Positions 33,023 to 43,320 are shown, counted from the first letter of the stretch. The stretch: 64,000 nt of DNA from Pseudoalteromonas haloplanktis ATCC 14393 (GCF_000238355.1 NZ_AHCA01000005.1:62001-126000), one strand, 5' to 3'. Numbers and translations: made by a program. The notes: a model not told the origin generated them from the sequence alone.

Positions 33023-35539
33023 ATGCCAAAAAGTAGCCGTTATCAAAAAGTCTGTGATGTATTCACTGATAAAGTACTTTCATGTACTAAATACACGCAA
33101 CTTATCAATGCCGTAAAATTAATGCGAGCGCATAATGTTAGCGCTATTTTTGTGCAAGAAGATCAGCAGATATGCGGTATCTGGACTGAAGCCGATTGTA
33201 TTAAACTTGATTTTACTAGCAACACAATTCAGCATCTTGAAATACAAAATGTAATGTCGAGCCCTGTTTTAAGTATTTCATATTCACAATTATTGAGTGA
33301 TGCCGCGCTTATTTTTCATCAACATAACGTACGTCATTTATTAGTTGTTGATGAAAATGAATTGCCCTGTGGCGTTGTGAGTATTACTGATATCGTACGA
33401 AATCAAGGGCTGGATCACTATTTACAGTTTAGGCCAATCAAAGATCAATACCATCAAAATGTACTTGTAGTACCAAGTCACTGTGCGTTGAATGAGGCTG
33501 TAAATATGATGCGAGAGCGCGCAGAGCAATTTATTTTAGTCTACAACCAGCAACAAAATGAACATGGCATTATTACTGCGCGAGACTTACTGCATTTGAT
33601 TGTTACACCTAATAACTATGTATCCTGCTGGCAGTTGGCAAGCCACCCTCTGTACCAAATTCACTCTAAAAGTAGTTTGTTTGATGCTTATCGGTTAATG
33701 TCGGAAAATAATGTACGTCATTTGGTTGTGAGTGAAGAACAAGAAATTAAAGGTGTGCTTACTCTCGAACATCTTATTAATGAGATAGAAAACGCGTATT
33801 GCAGCGAACTTGAAAAAGTACTTGAGCAACGTGATATGGCACTGCAGCATTCACAGCGCAATTTATTCTTAGCGAATAAAATTATTGATGCCTCTTTAGA
33901 TGGCATTATGATCACCCAACAAGATGGAGTGATCATTCAAGTTAATCCGGCTTTTACGGTGCTCACCGGTTATAAACCGGAAGAAGTTATCGGTCAGCAC
34001 CCTCGCATTTTAAGCTCGGGCAAGCACAGTAAAAGTTTTTATACCCAAATGTGGCAGTCGATCGCAGAAAAAGGGGTATGGCAAGGGGAGATCTGTAACC
34101 GCAAGAAAAATGGTGATGTCTATGTTGAGTGGCTGACCATTATTGAAATACATGAGCCTACTAGTGATGAGGTTGTTTACGCGGCTATTTTTAGTGATAT
34201 TACTGAGCGTAAAAACACAGAAGAAAAAATAGTCCAACTCGCATATTTTGATGAACTAACAGGGTTGCCAAATCGACGTTTATTTAATGATCGATTAAGC
34301 ATGGCATTAGCCGCGGCGCACCGTAACAATGAAATGCTCGCAGTCATGTTTATTGATCACGATCGCTTTAAAGAAATCAATGATAGCTTAGGCCATAGTG
34401 CTGGTGATGTATTACTGAAAATGGTCGCTAAGCGGCTTCAGGGCGCGTTGTGTGAAGGGGATACTTTAGCGCGACTAGGTGGTGATGAATTTGTGGTACT
34501 TTGTGAGATAGATGATATTACAGCCGTAATCAACTTAGCTGATAACATACTTAGCCACTTAAACACGCCTTTTCAACTTGAAGGCTTTGAAGTAGGGGCA
34601 ACGGCATCAATTGGCGCAGCGGTTTACCCTGAAGATGGGCTTGATAGTGAAACGTTACTAAAGCATGCTGATATTGCGATGTATCGCTCAAAAGCAGTGG
34701 GTCGCAATTCGTTTCAGTTATTTAAATCATCGATGAATGCACGCTCATTAGAGCGCCTAGCGATGAACAGTCGGTTTCAGCATGCCTTGGAAAATGATGA
34801 GTTTGAATTGTATTTTCAACCTAAACAATGCTTAAAAACAAGTAAAATTAAAGGCGTTGAAGCACTGTTACGTTGGCATGATCCTGCACTAGGGGTGATT
34901 TCACCTGCACAATTTATTCCGTTAGCCGAAGAGTTAGGCCTAATTGTTAAGCTTGACCTTTGGGTGCTTAATAATGCCGGTGCGCAGTTGGCTTTATGGC
35001 AAAAGCTAGGGATCACAGCGGGACGTTTAGCTATCAATATTTCTGCTTTTCACCTTAGTCAGGGGAAGTTATCAAACAGTGTTGAGCAGATGCTACAGCG
35101 TTATAATTTATTAGGTCATTGCTTGGAGATTGAGCTTACTGAAAGTAGCTTTATTAGTTCATTTAGTCAGGCTAAAAAAGAATTGCAGCAACTTAAAGAA
35201 ATGGGCGTAAACATTGCTTTGGATGATTTTGGTACCGGATACTCAGCTTTGAGTTACCTAACAAAACTGCCTATAGATACATTAAAGATAGACGCTAGCT
35301 TTATTGCTAAAATCCCCGATGAATATGGCAATAGTGAAGTGGTTGCAGCCATCGTCGCGATGGCGAATAGTTTAAATTTACAGGTTATTGCCGAAGGAGT
35401 AGAAAAGCCTGAGCAGTATAATTATTTGCTGGCGCTAGGCTGTGAAGTGATCCAAGGTTATTACTATAGCCGCCCGTTAACGCAGCGGCAATGGTTAGCG
35501 TTTTATCAGTTAAAAAATCAACCTACAGTTACATCGTAA
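33023..35539 (+). CDS. CBS-PAS-GGDEF-EAL cyclic-di-GMP enzyme
   Basis: An 838-residue cytoplasmic protein. Residues about 1-260 hold four CBS repeats (two Bateman modules, e.g. NVSAIFVQEDQQICGIWTEAD, NVRHLLVVDENELPCGVVSITD), which usually bind adenine nucleotides. A PAS domain with PAC tail (about 285-400) follows, then GGDEF with intact G486-G-D-E-F490, then EAL with intact E613-A-L615, DDFGTGYSAL and AEGVE. Both synthase and phosphodiesterase activities are possible; the direction is likely set by the CBS and PAS inputs. No membrane segment. AGGGGTGATCTA precedes the ATG. The 3' end overlaps the convergent DUF2797 gene by 22 bases. Confidence 0.94.
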   Translation: MPKSSRYQKVCDVFTDKVLSCTKYTQLINAVKLMRAHNVSAIFVQEDQQICGIWTEADCIKLDFTSNTIQHLEIQNVMSSPVLSISYSQLLSDAALIFHQHNVRHLLVVDENELPCGVVSITDIVRNQGLDHYLQFRPIKDQYHQNVLVVPSHCALNEAVNMMRERAEQFILVYNQQQNEHGIITARDLLHLIVTPNNYVSCWQLASHPLYQIHSKSSLFDAYRLMSENNVRHLVVSEEQEIKGVLTLEHLINEIENAYCSELEKVLEQRDMALQHSQRNLFLANKIIDASLDGIMITQQDGVIIQVNPAFTVLTGYKPEEVIGQHPRILSSGKHSKSFYTQMWQSIAEKGVWQGEICNRKKNGDVYVEWLTIIEIHEPTSDEVVYAAIFSDITERKNTEEKIVQLAYFDELTGLPNRRLFNDRLSMALAAAHRNNEMLAVMFIDHDRFKEINDSLGHSAGDVLLKMVAKRLQGALCEGDTLARLGGDEFVVLCEIDDITAVINLADNILSHLNTPFQLEGFEVGATASIGAAVYPEDGLDSETLLKHADIAMYRSKAVGRNSFQLFKSSMNARSLERLAMNSRFQHALENDEFELYFQPKQCLKTSKIKGVEALLRWHDPALGVISPAQFIPLAEELGLIVKLDLWVLNNAGAQLALWQKLGITAGRLAINISAFHLSQGKLSNSVEQMLQRYNLLGHCLEIELTESSFISSFSQAKKELQQLKEMGVNIALDDFGTGYSALSYLTKLPIDTLKIDASFIAKIPDEYGNSEVVAAIVAMANSLNLQVIAEGVEKPEQYNYLLALGCEVIQGYYYSRPLTQRQWLAFYQLKNQPTVTS

Positions 35540-36327
35540 GAGGTAAATTTACGGATGTTAATAACGCCGGTATCAAAAATTAAATATTGACCTTTAATGC
35601 CCATTAATATGCCGCTAACGACAGGCTCTTTATCAAAATTAAAGGAGCTTATTTTTGTTGGGTAGGCGGTGACAGGGAACGCCAAATCAACAACCTCTTC
35701 ATCTAGTTGTTCAATGGCTGTTGCGCCAAATAACTCAGCAAGTTCATTGAGTTTATCTGCAATTTGCGGGATAAGCTCAGCTGCCGCCGCTTTTAAATCA
35801 AGCTCTTCGCTTTGCCCTTTGAGCATATTACGCCAATTGGTTTTATCAGCAATAAATTGCGCCAGCGCCACTTCGACTAAACCTGATTGCAAACGTGTTT
35901 GCACTTTAAAAATAGGCAAGGCTTGGGTTGCCCCTTGGTCAATCCAGCGAGTTGGAATTTGTGTGTGACGCGTGATCCCAACTTTAAGCCCTGATGTGTT
36001 CGCAAGGTAAACATAGTGTGGGATCATGCAGTTTTCTTCCCCCCACTGTGGCTCACGACAAGTGCCTTGGTCGTAGTGACAGGTTTCAGGTTTCATAATA
36101 CACATGTCGCAGCTAGCAAGTTTGCGCATGCAAACAAAGCAATGTCCTTGCGAGTAGCTTTTTTTGGTTTTTTTACCGCAGCTTGAACAGAAAATGACGC
36201 CATTAAACGTTAAAGTGAGTTGCTTACCGATATATGCATTAAGATCGACTAACTCATCACCCACAGGCAAATGATATTGGATTGGCTGTGTGAGTGATGA
36301 TTTTAGTTTTTTAATAGTGCCTTGCAT
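35518..36327 (-). CDS. DUF2797 family zinc-cluster protein
   Basis: A protein of about 269 residues. The N-terminal half carries a cysteine series (CSSCGKKT, CFVCMRKLASCDMCIM, CHYDQGTCREPQWGEENC) suited to binding two or more zinc ions. After it comes HYVYLANTSGLKVGITRHTQIPTRWIDQGA, which resembles the core of GIY-YIG nucleases (a Y-x-Y strand, then K-V-G-x-x-R); this resemblance is my inference. Family function is unknown. I chose the ATG at 36327 because AGGGG lies 7 bases upstream, and the 14 residues before it in the longer frame look unlike coding sequence. Confidence 0.82.
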   Translation of the reverse strand: MQGTIKKLKSSLTQPIQYHLPVGDELVDLNAYIGKQLTLTFNGVIFCSSCGKKTKKSYSQGHCFVCMRKLASCDMCIMKPETCHYDQGTCREPQWGEENCMIPHYVYLANTSGLKVGITRHTQIPTRWIDQGATQALPIFKVQTRLQSGLVEVALAQFIADKTNWRNMLKGQSEELDLKAAAAELIPQIADKLNELAELFGATAIEQLDEEVVDLAFPVTAYPTKISSFNFDKEPVVSGILMGIKGQYLIFDTGVINIRKFTSYDVTVG

Positions 36328-36417
36328 CTTTACGCCCCTAAAGATGTGAAAAAAAGGGCAGTATACCATGGCTGTCCAATAGTGTAGGCAGTCGTTTAAG
36401 ATGTTTTTATACAGCCC

Positions 36418-38925
36418 TTACTTATCAGCTAACCACAGCAAGTAATCATCAATAATAATAGCTTTAGAGTAATAGTAGCCTTGACCATAGTCGGCCCCCA
36501 TGGTGTGTAAAAGCTGCTGTGTTGCATCATCTTCTATGCCTTCAGCGGTGACTTTTAAACCTAGGCTATGAGCCATTTCAATTGCAGCCTTAACAATGAC
36601 CTTGTTGGCGCTGTGTGTAGGTAAGTCGAAGATAAATGATTTATCTATTTTTAAGGTTGAAAAGTTGTAGCTAACAAAGCAATTTAGTGACGAATAACCA
36701 GTACCAAAATCATCTAAAATAACTTCTATACCAAGTTCTGTTAACTGATTTACTAAGCGAACCATCTGTTGTTGGTTATCAATTAAAGCGGACTCAGTTA
36801 ATTCAAGCTTAAGCTGTGTGGCAGAGACGTTATGTTTGATCAAAGTGTTTTCGACTTTTTCAATTAAGCTATGGATCTGCAAGTTTTTAGCACTTAAATT
36901 AACGCTGACTTTATGCTCGATAAATCCAGCATTATTTAATTTGACGATATCTTGGCAAGCCTTATCGAGTACCCACAAGGTGAGTTCGTTTATTAGCCCT
37001 GTTCGCTCAGCTAATAAAATTAATGACTCAATATTGATTTGCTCGTAAGGAGCGTTAGGCCAGCGTAATAAAGCTTCGCTACCAATCGTTTTTCCAGAGA
37101 GTAAGTGTATTTGTGGTTGATGATAAATTGCTAACTGATCTGCTTTTAAGGCTTTTTGAAATGCGGTTGCTAAGCTTATATTCATCATAGCAGGCATAGT
37201 TTGTGGCGAGCTTATTGGGCTGCTAAGGTGGGTTGTTTCGGTCAGTGATAGGTAACCATTTTGCAGCCAGTTATCAAAGTCGCTGTCGTTTTCCAAAGCG
37301 CAATAACCAATTGAATAACTTAGCTGTAAATCAAACCCTTGGACAGGATAATGCTTTGGTAAACTCTTCATTATTTTGCTGAGGTTATTATGCAAAGTGA
37401 GGTTGCTTTGCATTTTAACGGAAACAAATGCGAGTACGCCGTTGCCTAAGTCTGCTATTCGCGGGCAAGTATCTAAGTCATTTTCTAACTGTATGAACTC
37501 TCTCTCTTTACTAAGTTGTAGCTCCAGCGCTTTAGCTACATTAATAATTAATTCAGCCCGTTGGGTTTGATTTAATATATGATTTAGTGAGTGAAAATGG
37601 GTGATCCTAATTAAGCACAGGTTGCTTGGGCGCTGGCTGAGTTGCAACGTTGTGTATGCCTGTTTTAGCATCGCGCTGTTTAAAAGTTTTGTTTGTTCAG
37701 TGTGGGTGGCGTGATAGAGCGCTTTTTCTCGCTGGTAGCGTACGCGATCAGCGAGGGCCATGGCCATTAATGTTACTTCACACAGAATTGCCACTAAGAA
37801 TGCGTGGCGGGTAGTAAAGCTATATTCTACTACACCCGTTAGTTCTAATGGTTGAACAGCGGCGCCAATGATAAGTGGGATCCATGAAATTACATAAAAC
37901 TTAGCCCACCGAAAGCCACTGCGTAATTTGTTGTAAATTAATGTGATACATACAATATAAAGTAAAACTAAGACAGCAAAGAATATTTGTGAAGAAATAT
38001 ATTCGACAATAAAAAAACTAGCAATGCCTAAGCATAGCATGAGGCTCAATAGTGCAAGGCTTAGTTTATAACGCCAGCACTTATCTTTATGGTAGCGTAA
38101 AAACATTGTACAGAAAGCGAGGGTAAAAAATGCAATTGCAAAATTACTCACCACAATATAGTGATTAAAAAGTTGTTGTAACGCGATTGGCCATAAGTAA
38201 AAACCAAAGCCTAATACTGACCCCATTAAAATGAGTGCCGACAGTATATAGCCTATGTAAATCAGGTATACGCGATCGCGGATACCAAAATACAGTACTA
38301 AATTATATAAAGCCGCCATAATGAGTACGCCAACGAAAATTCCCCAAATAGCTGTTTGAGCGCGGAGTAAATCTTTAAATTCAGCTTCACCATATAAATT
38401 TATAGGGGTTTTGCTGATCCCCGTCGTATCTATCTTGATGGCTAAAAAAAGGTGGCTTTGTGCTGCAATCGCTAAACTGATATGAGGAACACTGTATTTA
38501 AATAAACTTAACTCGGTTTGCCGATCGCCTAAATTATTGGTGTTTACTAATTGCCCCTGATTGTCTAATTGGTACACGGTTAAGTAATCAATCATAGGAT
38601 TGTCAAAGTGAGCGTATAGCTGTTGTGGCTTGGCTGATTTATTTTCCAGCTTCAATAAAAGCCAATAATCTTGTGACTTTAAACCCCATGGAATAGTGTC
38701 AAATGGCTTTGTAACGCGTTTATTCGAATCACTTAAAAACTCAGTAAGTGAGAGTGATTTTGATGGATCGACACGATAGCTTTGCTCTAAATAAACAGCA
38801 GCGGTTTTATTAATTGTATAACGGGTAGGGGTAGCTAAATGATTTGCAAAGGTATAGATAATGAACACCAAAGTGCTCAAAATAAACATTGCAATAATAT
38901 GGTATTTAAATGGCTGTTGTTCCAA
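36418..38925 (-). CDS. 7TMR-DISM sensor with degenerate GGDEF and intact EAL
   Basis: An 835-residue inner-membrane protein. After an N-terminal membrane segment (8-28), residues 40-180 form the periplasmic 7TMR-DISM extracellular domain, followed by seven membrane segments (about 192-395). The cytoplasmic GGDEF domain (about 400-560) has D-L-G-N-G-V-L (492-498) where RLGGDEF should be, so it should not make c-di-GMP. The EAL domain (585-830) is intact: E617-A-L619, DDFGTGYSSLN and AEGIE. The protein should therefore be a phosphodiesterase regulated by a periplasmic ligand. It lies alone between DUF2797 and purD. Confidence 0.92.
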   Translation of the reverse strand: MEQQPFKYHIIAMFILSTLVFIIYTFANHLATPTRYTINKTAAVYLEQSYRVDPSKSLSLTEFLSDSNKRVTKPFDTIPWGLKSQDYWLLLKLENKSAKPQQLYAHFDNPMIDYLTVYQLDNQGQLVNTNNLGDRQTELSLFKYSVPHISLAIAAQSHLFLAIKIDTTGISKTPINLYGEAEFKDLLRAQTAIWGIFVGVLIMAALYNLVLYFGIRDRVYLIYIGYILSALILMGSVLGFGFYLWPIALQQLFNHYIVVSNFAIAFFTLAFCTMFLRYHKDKCWRYKLSLALLSLMLCLGIASFFIVEYISSQIFFAVLVLLYIVCITLIYNKLRSGFRWAKFYVISWIPLIIGAAVQPLELTGVVEYSFTTRHAFLVAILCEVTLMAMALADRVRYQREKALYHATHTEQTKLLNSAMLKQAYTTLQLSQRPSNLCLIRITHFHSLNHILNQTQRAELIINVAKALELQLSKEREFIQLENDLDTCPRIADLGNGVLAFVSVKMQSNLTLHNNLSKIMKSLPKHYPVQGFDLQLSYSIGYCALENDSDFDNWLQNGYLSLTETTHLSSPISSPQTMPAMMNISLATAFQKALKADQLAIYHQPQIHLLSGKTIGSEALLRWPNAPYEQINIESLILLAERTGLINELTLWVLDKACQDIVKLNNAGFIEHKVSVNLSAKNLQIHSLIEKVENTLIKHNVSATQLKLELTESALIDNQQQMVRLVNQLTELGIEVILDDFGTGYSSLNCFVSYNFSTLKIDKSFIFDLPTHSANKVIVKAAIEMAHSLGLKVTAEGIEDDATQQLLHTMGADYGQGYYYSKAIIIDDYLLWLADK

Positions 38926-38968
38926 AGGGCTACTTATTTGTAATACATCACCGTTTTAGTGTAGCACT

Positions 38969-38993
38969 AAAAAAGCGCAGATAAACTGCGCTT
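38969..38993 (-). terminator. Terminator after purD
   Basis: On the minus strand AAGCGCAG pairs with CTGCGCTT around TTTAT and is followed by a T run. It lies 26 bases after the purD stop. Confidence 0.85.
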
Positions 38994-39018
38994 AGTTATT
39001 TATAGGTACTGGTTAGAC

Positions 39019-40302
39019 CTATTTTTCACGAGCGATAGCACGATAAGCAATATCGGTACGGTACTCCATACCTTGCCAACTAATTTCATCAACGAGTTTA
39101 TATGCACGTTGTTGTGCTTCGGTTACTGTATTTCCAAGCGCTGTAGCACATAATACACGACCGCCGGCAGTCACCACGTTGTCGCCGTCTTGTTTAGTTC
39201 CCGCATGGAAGACTTTTTCGCCTTCTGGGTAGCTAACTTTTAGACCACTGATTGCATCACCTTTCGGATAGCTGTCAGGATAGCCCTTAGCCGCTAAAAC
39301 AACACCTACAGCTGCACGAGGATCAAACTCAATGGTGGTTTTATCAAGTTCTACACGGTTAGCCGCTTCAATCAGCTCAACTAAGTCTGATTGTAGACGT
39401 AGCATCATAGGTTGTGTTTCAGGATCACCAAAACGACAGTTATACTCGATAACCTTAGGTGTACCGTCGCTGTCGATCATCAGGCCTGCATATAAGAAGC
39501 CAGTATAAGGATGGCCTTCACTTGCCATGCCCTCGACTGTTGGATAGATAACTTCATTCATAATACGTTGGTGGATTTCGTCAGTCACCACAGGTGCTGG
39601 TGAGTATGCACCCATACCGCCAGTATTTGGACCTGCATCACCATTATAAGCACGTTTATGATCTTGGCTGGTTGCAAACGGCAATACGTTTTTACCATCT
39701 ACCATCACGATAAATGACGCTTCTTCGCCTTCTAAGAATTCCTCAATGACTACGCGGCTACCAGCCTCACCAAATGCGTTACCTGCTAACATATCGCGGA
39801 TAGCTGCTTCAGCATCTGCTTCCGTCATGGCAACTATAACGCCTTTACCCGCAGCTAGACCGTCAGCTTTAATAACAATTGGTGCGCCTTTTTCTTTTAA
39901 GTACGCAAGGGCAGGGTCAATTTGCTCAAATGTTTGATAATCAGCTGTAGGAATATCATGGCGTGCTAAAAAGTCTTTAGTGAACGACTTAGAGCCTTCA
40001 AGTTGTGCAGCTCCAGCCGTTGGGCCAAAGATAGCTAAACCGTGTTCACGGAATTTATCTACCACACCAAGCACTAATGGTACTTCAGGGCCAACAATGG
40101 TCAGCTCTACATTATTTTGTTTTGCAAAGTTAAGCAAACCATCGAGGTCTTCAACGTTAATGGCAACATTCTCAAGTTTTGGCTCAAGCGCAGTACCCGC
40201 ATTACCTGGGGCTACAAATACAGTGTTAACTTTGGTGTTTTGAGCGGCCTTAAACGCAAGTGCGTGTTCGCGGCCGCCGCTGCCAATGACTAATACATTC
40301 AT
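39019..40302 (-). CDS. purD: Phosphoribosylamine-glycine ligase
   Basis: A 427-residue ATP-grasp enzyme that joins glycine to phosphoribosylamine (second step of purine synthesis). It opens with MNVLVIGSGGREHALAFK and has the ATP-grasp features KADGLAAGKGVIVA, GDAGPNTGGMGAYSPAP and VIEYNCRFGDPETQ, all hallmark GARS sequences. Length matches E. coli PurD (429). It is 14 bases downstream of a secreted methyltransferase-like gene on the same strand. purH lies further upstream on the same strand but is separated by that gene and a terminator. Confidence 0.97.
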   Translation of the reverse strand: MNVLVIGSGGREHALAFKAAQNTKVNTVFVAPGNAGTALEPKLENVAINVEDLDGLLNFAKQNNVELTIVGPEVPLVLGVVDKFREHGLAIFGPTAGAAQLEGSKSFTKDFLARHDIPTADYQTFEQIDPALAYLKEKGAPIVIKADGLAAGKGVIVAMTEADAEAAIRDMLAGNAFGEAGSRVVIEEFLEGEEASFIVMVDGKNVLPFATSQDHKRAYNGDAGPNTGGMGAYSPAPVVTDEIHQRIMNEVIYPTVEGMASEGHPYTGFLYAGLMIDSDGTPKVIEYNCRFGDPETQPMMLRLQSDLVELIEAANRVELDKTTIEFDPRAAVGVVLAAKGYPDSYPKGDAISGLKVSYPEGEKVFHAGTKQDGDNVVTAGGRVLCATALGNTVTEAQQRAYKLVDEISWQGMEYRTDIAYRAIAREK

Positions 40303-40316
40303 GGCGAATATCCTAT

Positions 40317-41135
40317 TTAAAGCGGTTTTTTAAATTTCAGCGTCATGCGGTCGCTTTCACCAATGGCTTTATATTTAGCGGCATCTTGCTCGCCAAGTCT
40401 AAGGCTTGGTGGAAGGGTCCACACCCCTTTAGGGTGATCGGCTGTATCAAGTGAGTTTGCATTTATGTCACTGCTTGCTTCAAGTTCAAAGCCTGCTTGC
40501 TTTGCAAGTGCGATAACGACACTTTGCTTCATATAACCCGATGACTTTTGCATATCATCAGCACGCTCTTCAGGTAGGCGATGCTCAACCACACCTAATG
40601 TGCCACCTGGTTTAAGTGCTGTGTAAAAAGACTTAAAGGCATTGGCTGCGGCGTCTTTATCTTTGCTCATGTACCAGTTATGCACATTGCGGAAGGTTAA
40701 AACTAAATCAGCGCTACCAGCAGGTGCAATATCTACATGTGTTGAAGGGGCAAATTCAGTGATTTTTACCTTACTGAATCGCTCATCTTCGGCGACTTTC
40801 TTTTTAAAGCCAGCGAGTGAGCGTTGATAGTAGCCAACCGATGAATCAGCAGGGAAGTGAGCAGCATAATAAACGCCGTGCTCTTTCAGTGCTGGTGCTA
40901 AAATTTCGCTGTACCAACCACCGCCTGGTGCAATTTCAACCACAGTCATGGTTGGCTTTAGGCCAAAAAACTCCAGCGTTTCTACAGGGTGACGATATTG
41001 GTCACGTTCAGAGTTTCGCTCAGTTGACTTTACGGCTTGAACAACGGCAGAACTTTGCTCATGATTATGGGCAACGACTAGCGTTGAGCTCATAGCAAGA
41101 GTGGTAACTAGTAGCGTTTTTAGTGCAAATTTCAT
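40317..41135 (-). CDS. Exported class I SAM-methyltransferase-like protein
   Basis: A protein of about 272 residues with a signal peptide (MMKFALKTLLVTTLAMSST...AH, cleaved near VVA/HN). The mature part has a Rossmann methyltransferase fold: motif I VVEIAPGGGWYSEILAP, ADLVLTFRNVHNW and a substrate region LPEERADDMQKSSGYM. SAM is not expected in the periplasm, so either the fold is used for something else or export is unusual; I do not know its function. The ATG at 41135 has AAGGA 7 bases upstream; a second ATG three bases earlier is also possible. It lies between purH and purD and may be co-transcribed with purD. Confidence 0.8.
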   Translation of the reverse strand: MKFALKTLLVTTLAMSSTLVVAHNHEQSSAVVQAVKSTERNSERDQYRHPVETLEFFGLKPTMTVVEIAPGGGWYSEILAPALKEHGVYYAAHFPADSSVGYYQRSLAGFKKKVAEDERFSKVKITEFAPSTHVDIAPAGSADLVLTFRNVHNWYMSKDKDAAANAFKSFYTALKPGGTLGVVEHRLPEERADDMQKSSGYMKQSVVIALAKQAGFELEASSDINANSLDTADHPKGVWTLPPSLRLGEQDAAKYKAIGESDRMTLKFKKPL

Positions 41136-41202
41136 CATCTGTTCCTTCACATTATAATTTTATAGAGGTTATAGAATAAGCAGAATACGTGAATTTGGTG
41201 CA

Positions 41203-41237
41203 AACAAAAAGAGCTAACTGATGTCGTTAGCTCTTTG
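41203..41237 (-). terminator. Terminator after purH
   Basis: AAAGAGCTAAC pairs exactly with GTTAGCTCTTT around a 7-base loop, followed on the minus strand by TTG and T-rich sequence. It separates purH from the methyltransferase-like gene. Confidence 0.85.
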
Positions 41238-41242
41238 TGTGA

Positions 41243-42829
41243 TTAGTGGCGGAAGTGACGCATGCCAGTAAACACCATTGCCATGCCAGCTTCGTCAGCT
41301 GCAGCGATAACTTCTTCATCGCGCATTGAACCACCTGGTTGAATTACAGCAGTAATACCAGCCTCTGCAGCTGCATCAATACCATCACGGAATGGGAAGA
41401 ATGCATCAGACGCCATGACTGAACCTTTAACTTCAAGGTTTTCATCAGCGGCTTTAATACCGGCAATTTTAGCTGAGTAAACGCGGCTCATTTGGCCTGC
41501 GCCTACACCTATGGTCATACCGTCACGGGCATAAACAATGGCGTTTGATTTAACAAACTTAGCGACTTTCCAGCAGAATAATAAGTCTTTAAGCTCTTGC
41601 TCAGTAGGTTGACGTTTAGACACAACTTTTAAGTCGCCTTGCGTCACCATACCTAAATCACGGTCTTGAATTAATACACCACCATTTACACGCTTAATGT
41701 CGTGACCTGTGCCTTTAGCAGAGAATTCACCACACTCTAGTAAACGCACGTTTTGCTTTGCAGATACAATTTGTGCTGCCGCTTCTGATACTTTAGGTGC
41801 AATGATCACTTCAACAAATTGACGTGACACGATTGCTTCTGCGGTATCAGCATCAAGCTCTTGGTTAAAGGCAATGATGCCACCAAATGCTGATGTAGGA
41901 TCTGTTTTGAATGCACGGTCATAAGCTTCAAGGATATTTTCACCGATTGACACGCCACACGGATTTGCATGTTTTACGATAACACAAGCCGGTACATCAA
42001 ATTCTTTAACACACTCTAAGGCGGCATCAGTGTCAGCAATATTGTTAAACGACAATGCTTTACCTTGTAGCTGAACAGCTGTTGCTACAGAGGCTTCTTG
42101 TACGTCATTTTCAACATAAAACGCCGCGTCTTGGTGTGAGTTTTCACCGTAGCGCATGTCTTGCTTTTTAGTGAACTGCATATTGATAGTGCGTGGGAAT
42201 TTAGTTTCCTCAGCTGCTTCATCAGTATAATCAGCAACCATTTTACCAAAGTAGTTAGCGATCATGCCGTCATACTGTGCGGTGTGCTCGTAAGCCGCAA
42301 TAGCAAGGTCAAAACGTGTTTTGTAGGTTGTTGAACCATTGTTGCTTTGCATTTCGCTGATCACGCGATCGTAATCTTTCGCGTTTACTACAATAGTCAC
42401 GTCTTTATGGTTTTTAGCCGCAGCGCGAACCATAGTTGGGCCACCGATATCGATGTTCTCAATAGCATCTTCAAGGCTGCAGTTTTCTTGAGCGACTGTA
42501 TTCGCAAAGGGGTATAAGTTAACTACAACAATATCGATAGCTGAGATGTTGTTCTCAGTCATTACGTCTTCATCTTGACCACGACGCGCTAAAATGCCGC
42601 CATGAATTTTTGGATGAAGAGTTTTTACGCGACCATCCATGATCTCAGGGTGACCTGTGTGGTCAGATACTTCAGTGACTTTAATGCCGTTATCAGCAAG
42701 TAATTTACAAGTACCGCCAGTTGACAAGATATCTACGCCTTGTGATTCAAGAGCGCGAGCAAATTCAACAATACCGGTTTTATCTGACACACTTAGTAGT
42801 GCGCGACGAATTGGACGATGTATATCCAT
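41243..42829 (-). CDS. purH: Bifunctional AICAR formyltransferase / IMP cyclohydrolase
   Basis: A 528-residue enzyme catalysing the last two steps of IMP synthesis. The N-terminal cyclohydrolase domain (about 1-190) opens with [20 protein letters not shown] and has STGGTCKLL. The transformylase domain carries [14 protein letters not shown] (catalytic K-H pair) and later [16 protein letters not shown] and [13 protein letters not shown]. Length agrees with E. coli PurH (529). The ATG is preceded by GAGGT further upstream. A hairpin terminator follows. Confidence 0.98.
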   Translation of the reverse strand: MDIHRPIRRALLSVSDKTGIVEFARALESQGVDILSTGGTCKLLADNGIKVTEVSDHTGHPEIMDGRVKTLHPKIHGGILARRGQDEDVMTENNISAIDIVVVNLYPFANTVAQENCSLEDAIENIDIGGPTMVRAAAKNHKDVTIVVNAKDYDRVISEMQSNNGSTTYKTRFDLAIAAYEHTAQYDGMIANYFGKMVADYTDEAAEETKFPRTINMQFTKKQDMRYGENSHQDAAFYVENDVQEASVATAVQLQGKALSFNNIADTDAALECVKEFDVPACVIVKHANPCGVSIGENILEAYDRAFKTDPTSAFGGIIAFNQELDADTAEAIVSRQFVEVIIAPKVSEAAAQIVSAKQNVRLLECGEFSAKGTGHDIKRVNGGVLIQDRDLGMVTQGDLKVVSKRQPTEQELKDLLFCWKVAKFVKSNAIVYARDGMTIGVGAGQMSRVYSAKIAGIKAADENLEVKGSVMASDAFFPFRDGIDAAAEAGITAVIQPGGSMRDEEVIAAADEAGMAMVFTGMRHFRH

Positions 42830-42950
42830 TGTAGTTTGATTACCTCAGTGTTTGAGCTAGCTTAGAAAGGCGATATTTTAACTGAAAACCGCTTAAAAAA
42901 CGATGTTTAAAGAGTGAGGATTTTGCAATTAAGTAATATTTTTTGCAGAT

Positions 42951-42976
42951 AAAAAAAGCACCCTAAGGTGCTTTTT
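42951..42976 (-). terminator. Terminator after fis
   Basis: AAAAAGCACC pairs with GGTGCTTTTT around CTAA; on the minus strand a run of seven T follows. It lies 33 bases after the fis stop. Confidence 0.9.
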
Positions 42977-43009
42977 CAAACGAGTACTGTGATAAATCAC
43001 AGCACGGTA

Positions 43010-43300
43010 TTAGTTCATGCCGTATTTCTTTAGTTTCTTACGTAAAGTACCGCGGTTGATACCTAGTAAGATTGCCGCACGTGTTTGGTTACCACGTGTG
43101 TAAGTCATTACTTCTTCAAGTAATGGTGCTTCTAGCTCTGAAAGAACAAGGTCGTAAACGTCTTGCACATCTTGACCGTTAAGCTGTTTTAAATAGTGAT
43201 GAACAGCTTTCTTCACTGCATCGCGTAATGGCTGCGGTTTCTCGTGTGACTGAACATGAGGGTTAGTGATAAATGGAGAAGTCACGTTTTGTTCGAACAT
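43010..43300 (-). CDS. fis: DNA-binding protein Fis
   Basis: A 96-residue nucleoid-associated protein, close to the 98 residues of E. coli Fis. The C-terminal helix-turn-helix is [20 protein letters not shown] (about 74-93), nearly invariant in gammaproteobacteria. Fis binds degenerate 15-bp sites and activates rRNA and other growth-linked promoters. The gene lies 20 bases after dusB on the same strand, the conserved dusB-fis operon. Confidence 0.97.
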   Translation of the reverse strand: MFEQNVTSPFITNPHVQSHEKPQPLRDAVKKAVHHYLKQLNGQDVQDVYDLVLSELEAPLLEEVMTYTRGNQTRAAILLGINRGTLRKKLKKYGMN

Positions 43301-43320
43301 TGTTTATATCTCTTTCTTTC

